From Legionellaceae bacterium (GTDB lineage Bacteria; Pseudomonadota; Gammaproteobacteria; Legionellales; Legionellaceae), in NCBI GenBank assembly GCA_023266075.1, contig JAHFRX010000104.1, positions 1 through 5,792 on the forward strand: a stretch of 5,792 nucleotides of DNA, written 5' to 3'. Both the position numbers and the translations under genes were made by a program. This document shows positions 5,215-5,792 of this stretch, one piece after another. The notes beneath the pieces were generated by a model. The model ran no database searches, was not told the origin of the DNA, and was given only the letters and a program-made list of their open reading frames with translations. Numbering within the stretch: the stretch's first letter is position 1; each line of letters starts with the position of its first letter.

Positions 5215-5792
5215 TTATCCCTGAATATTTTGTGGCTTAATGACATAATTCCACTCACCATGAAAAGTGTTTTTCTCGATATTGATTGCATCAAAATCTT
5301 CATCTGAAACTTTTTTTCCAGTTTGATATTGATTATGGTCGACACTCACCTTAATTTTTAATCCAGTCTGGGTAGTTGTATTTCCAATCAGTTCCACAAC
5401 TGTTTGCAAATTGACTAACGGTTTACCTCTCCAATTTGTAGAAATATAAGAAAATAAACGATGTTCAATCTTATTCCATTTGCTCGTGCCGGGTGGAAAA
5501 TGACAAACATGAAATTCTAATTGTAATTCATTTGCAAGTTTTTGTAATTCGTATTTCCACAACCTTGATCTATAGTTATTGCTGCCCCCGCAATCTGCAG
5601 TAATCATTATTTTCTTAATCTTATGTTTATACAGATCTTTACCCATTTGCTCGTACCAGTTTTTAACACTGTTGGCGGCAAATTCTGCGGTATCACTACT
5701 AATGCCAATACAAACCCAGCCTTGATTATTGATAATATCATACACACCATGAGGAGCCACTTTACCTAAATGCTTATCTGGAAAATCATGTG
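5215..5792 (-). CDS. ISAzo13-family transposase, C-terminal part, cut by window edge
   Basis: The frame is open to the right edge: 192 residues are visible, beginning HDFPDKHLGKVAPHGVYD, which is upstream of any plausible start, so this is the C-terminal portion of a protein usually about twice this size or more. Recognisable family landmarks in order are VAPHGVYDI, GWVCIGISSDTAEFA, ITADCGGSNNYR, CHFPPGTSKWNKIEHRLFSYI, NWRGKPL and FHGEWNY. The Asp of TADCGG and the Glu of NKIEHR, 43 residues apart, are the second and third residues of the DDE catalytic triad of this RNase H-fold transposase. The first Asp would lie outside the window or near its edge. The visible portion has no stop or frameshift, so the element may be intact. 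It stops 8 bases before the open stretch of the HGG remnant. Confidence 0.9.
   Translation of the reverse strand, partial: HDFPDKHLGKVAPHGVYDIINNQGWVCIGISSDTAEFAANSVKNWYEQMGKDLYKHKIKKIMITADCGGSNNYRSRLWKYELQKLANELQLEFHVCHFPPGTSKWNKIEHRLFSYISTNWRGKPLVNLQTVVELIGNTTTQTGLKIKVSVDHNQYQTGKKVSDEDFDAINIEKNTFHGEWNYVIKPQNIQG

Larger units (their letters stand above)
5190..5792 (-). mobile_element. ISAzo13-family insertion sequence, partial (transposase 3' end and terminal region)
   Basis: The element is identified by its transposase (separate entry) and continues past the right edge. The left boundary is approximate. It must lie after the transposase stop at 5215 and before the recognisable HGG coding sequence (about 5188), and I placed it at the small inverted repeat. 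Terminal inverted repeats cannot be verified without the other end. Confidence 0.55.

Noticed and set aside
1..5792. CRISPR array, toxin-antitoxin pair, retron or other defence module
   Set aside because: No spaced repeats, small paired genes, reverse transcriptase or nuclease motifs were found on either strand.

Overview
The window looks like low-GC gammaproteobacterial chromosome, most plausibly from the Legionellales or a relative. This rests on recalled family resemblance (LPS-core genes, a stand-alone astA and a small exported protein of a type I associate with Legionella/Coxiella genomes), not on a search. All genes use ordinary bacterial start and ribosome-binding signals.

Layout. Positions 1-1105, minus strand: a two-gene LPS assembly unit, a WaaE/KdtX-like family 2 glycosyltransferase followed with a 1-base overlap by the N-terminal third of an O-antigen ligase-like membrane protein that runs off the left edge. 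Positions 1106-1213: a divergent promoter region in which the two -35 elements overlap. Positions 1214-3462, plus strand: a tight two-gene operon, an M20 zinc hydrolase of the carboxypeptidase G2 type and arginine N-succinyltransferase (astA), 5 bases apart. No other AST-pathway gene is present. Positions 3463-3933: a near-consensus promoter and a small secreted protein of unknown function. Positions 3995-4071: tRNA-Pro(GGG) with encoded CCA.

From the tRNA to the right edge the character changes to AT-rich accessory DNA: a 12-bp tandem repeat, a promoter, a secreted BNR/Asp-box protein that appears to have lost its end by a one-base frameshift, an antisense remnant of an HGG-motif small gene that lacks a start codon, and an ISAzo13-family transposase cut by the right edge. 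The simplest reading is a degraded genomic island or cargo region beginning at the 3' end of the tRNA gene, a common integration site, although no integrase or second att copy lies in the window.

How the genes work together: the left pair builds and decorates lipopolysaccharide at the inner membrane. The central pair probably handles N-acylated amino acids (AstA adds succinyl to arginine; the M20 enzyme could remove an acyl group or cleave a peptide-like amide). The right part is mobile and decaying. I saw no clearly new multi-gene system. The items most worth checking are the M20-astA pairing, the frameshifted Cys-paired Asp-box protein and the HGG remnant at the IS boundary.
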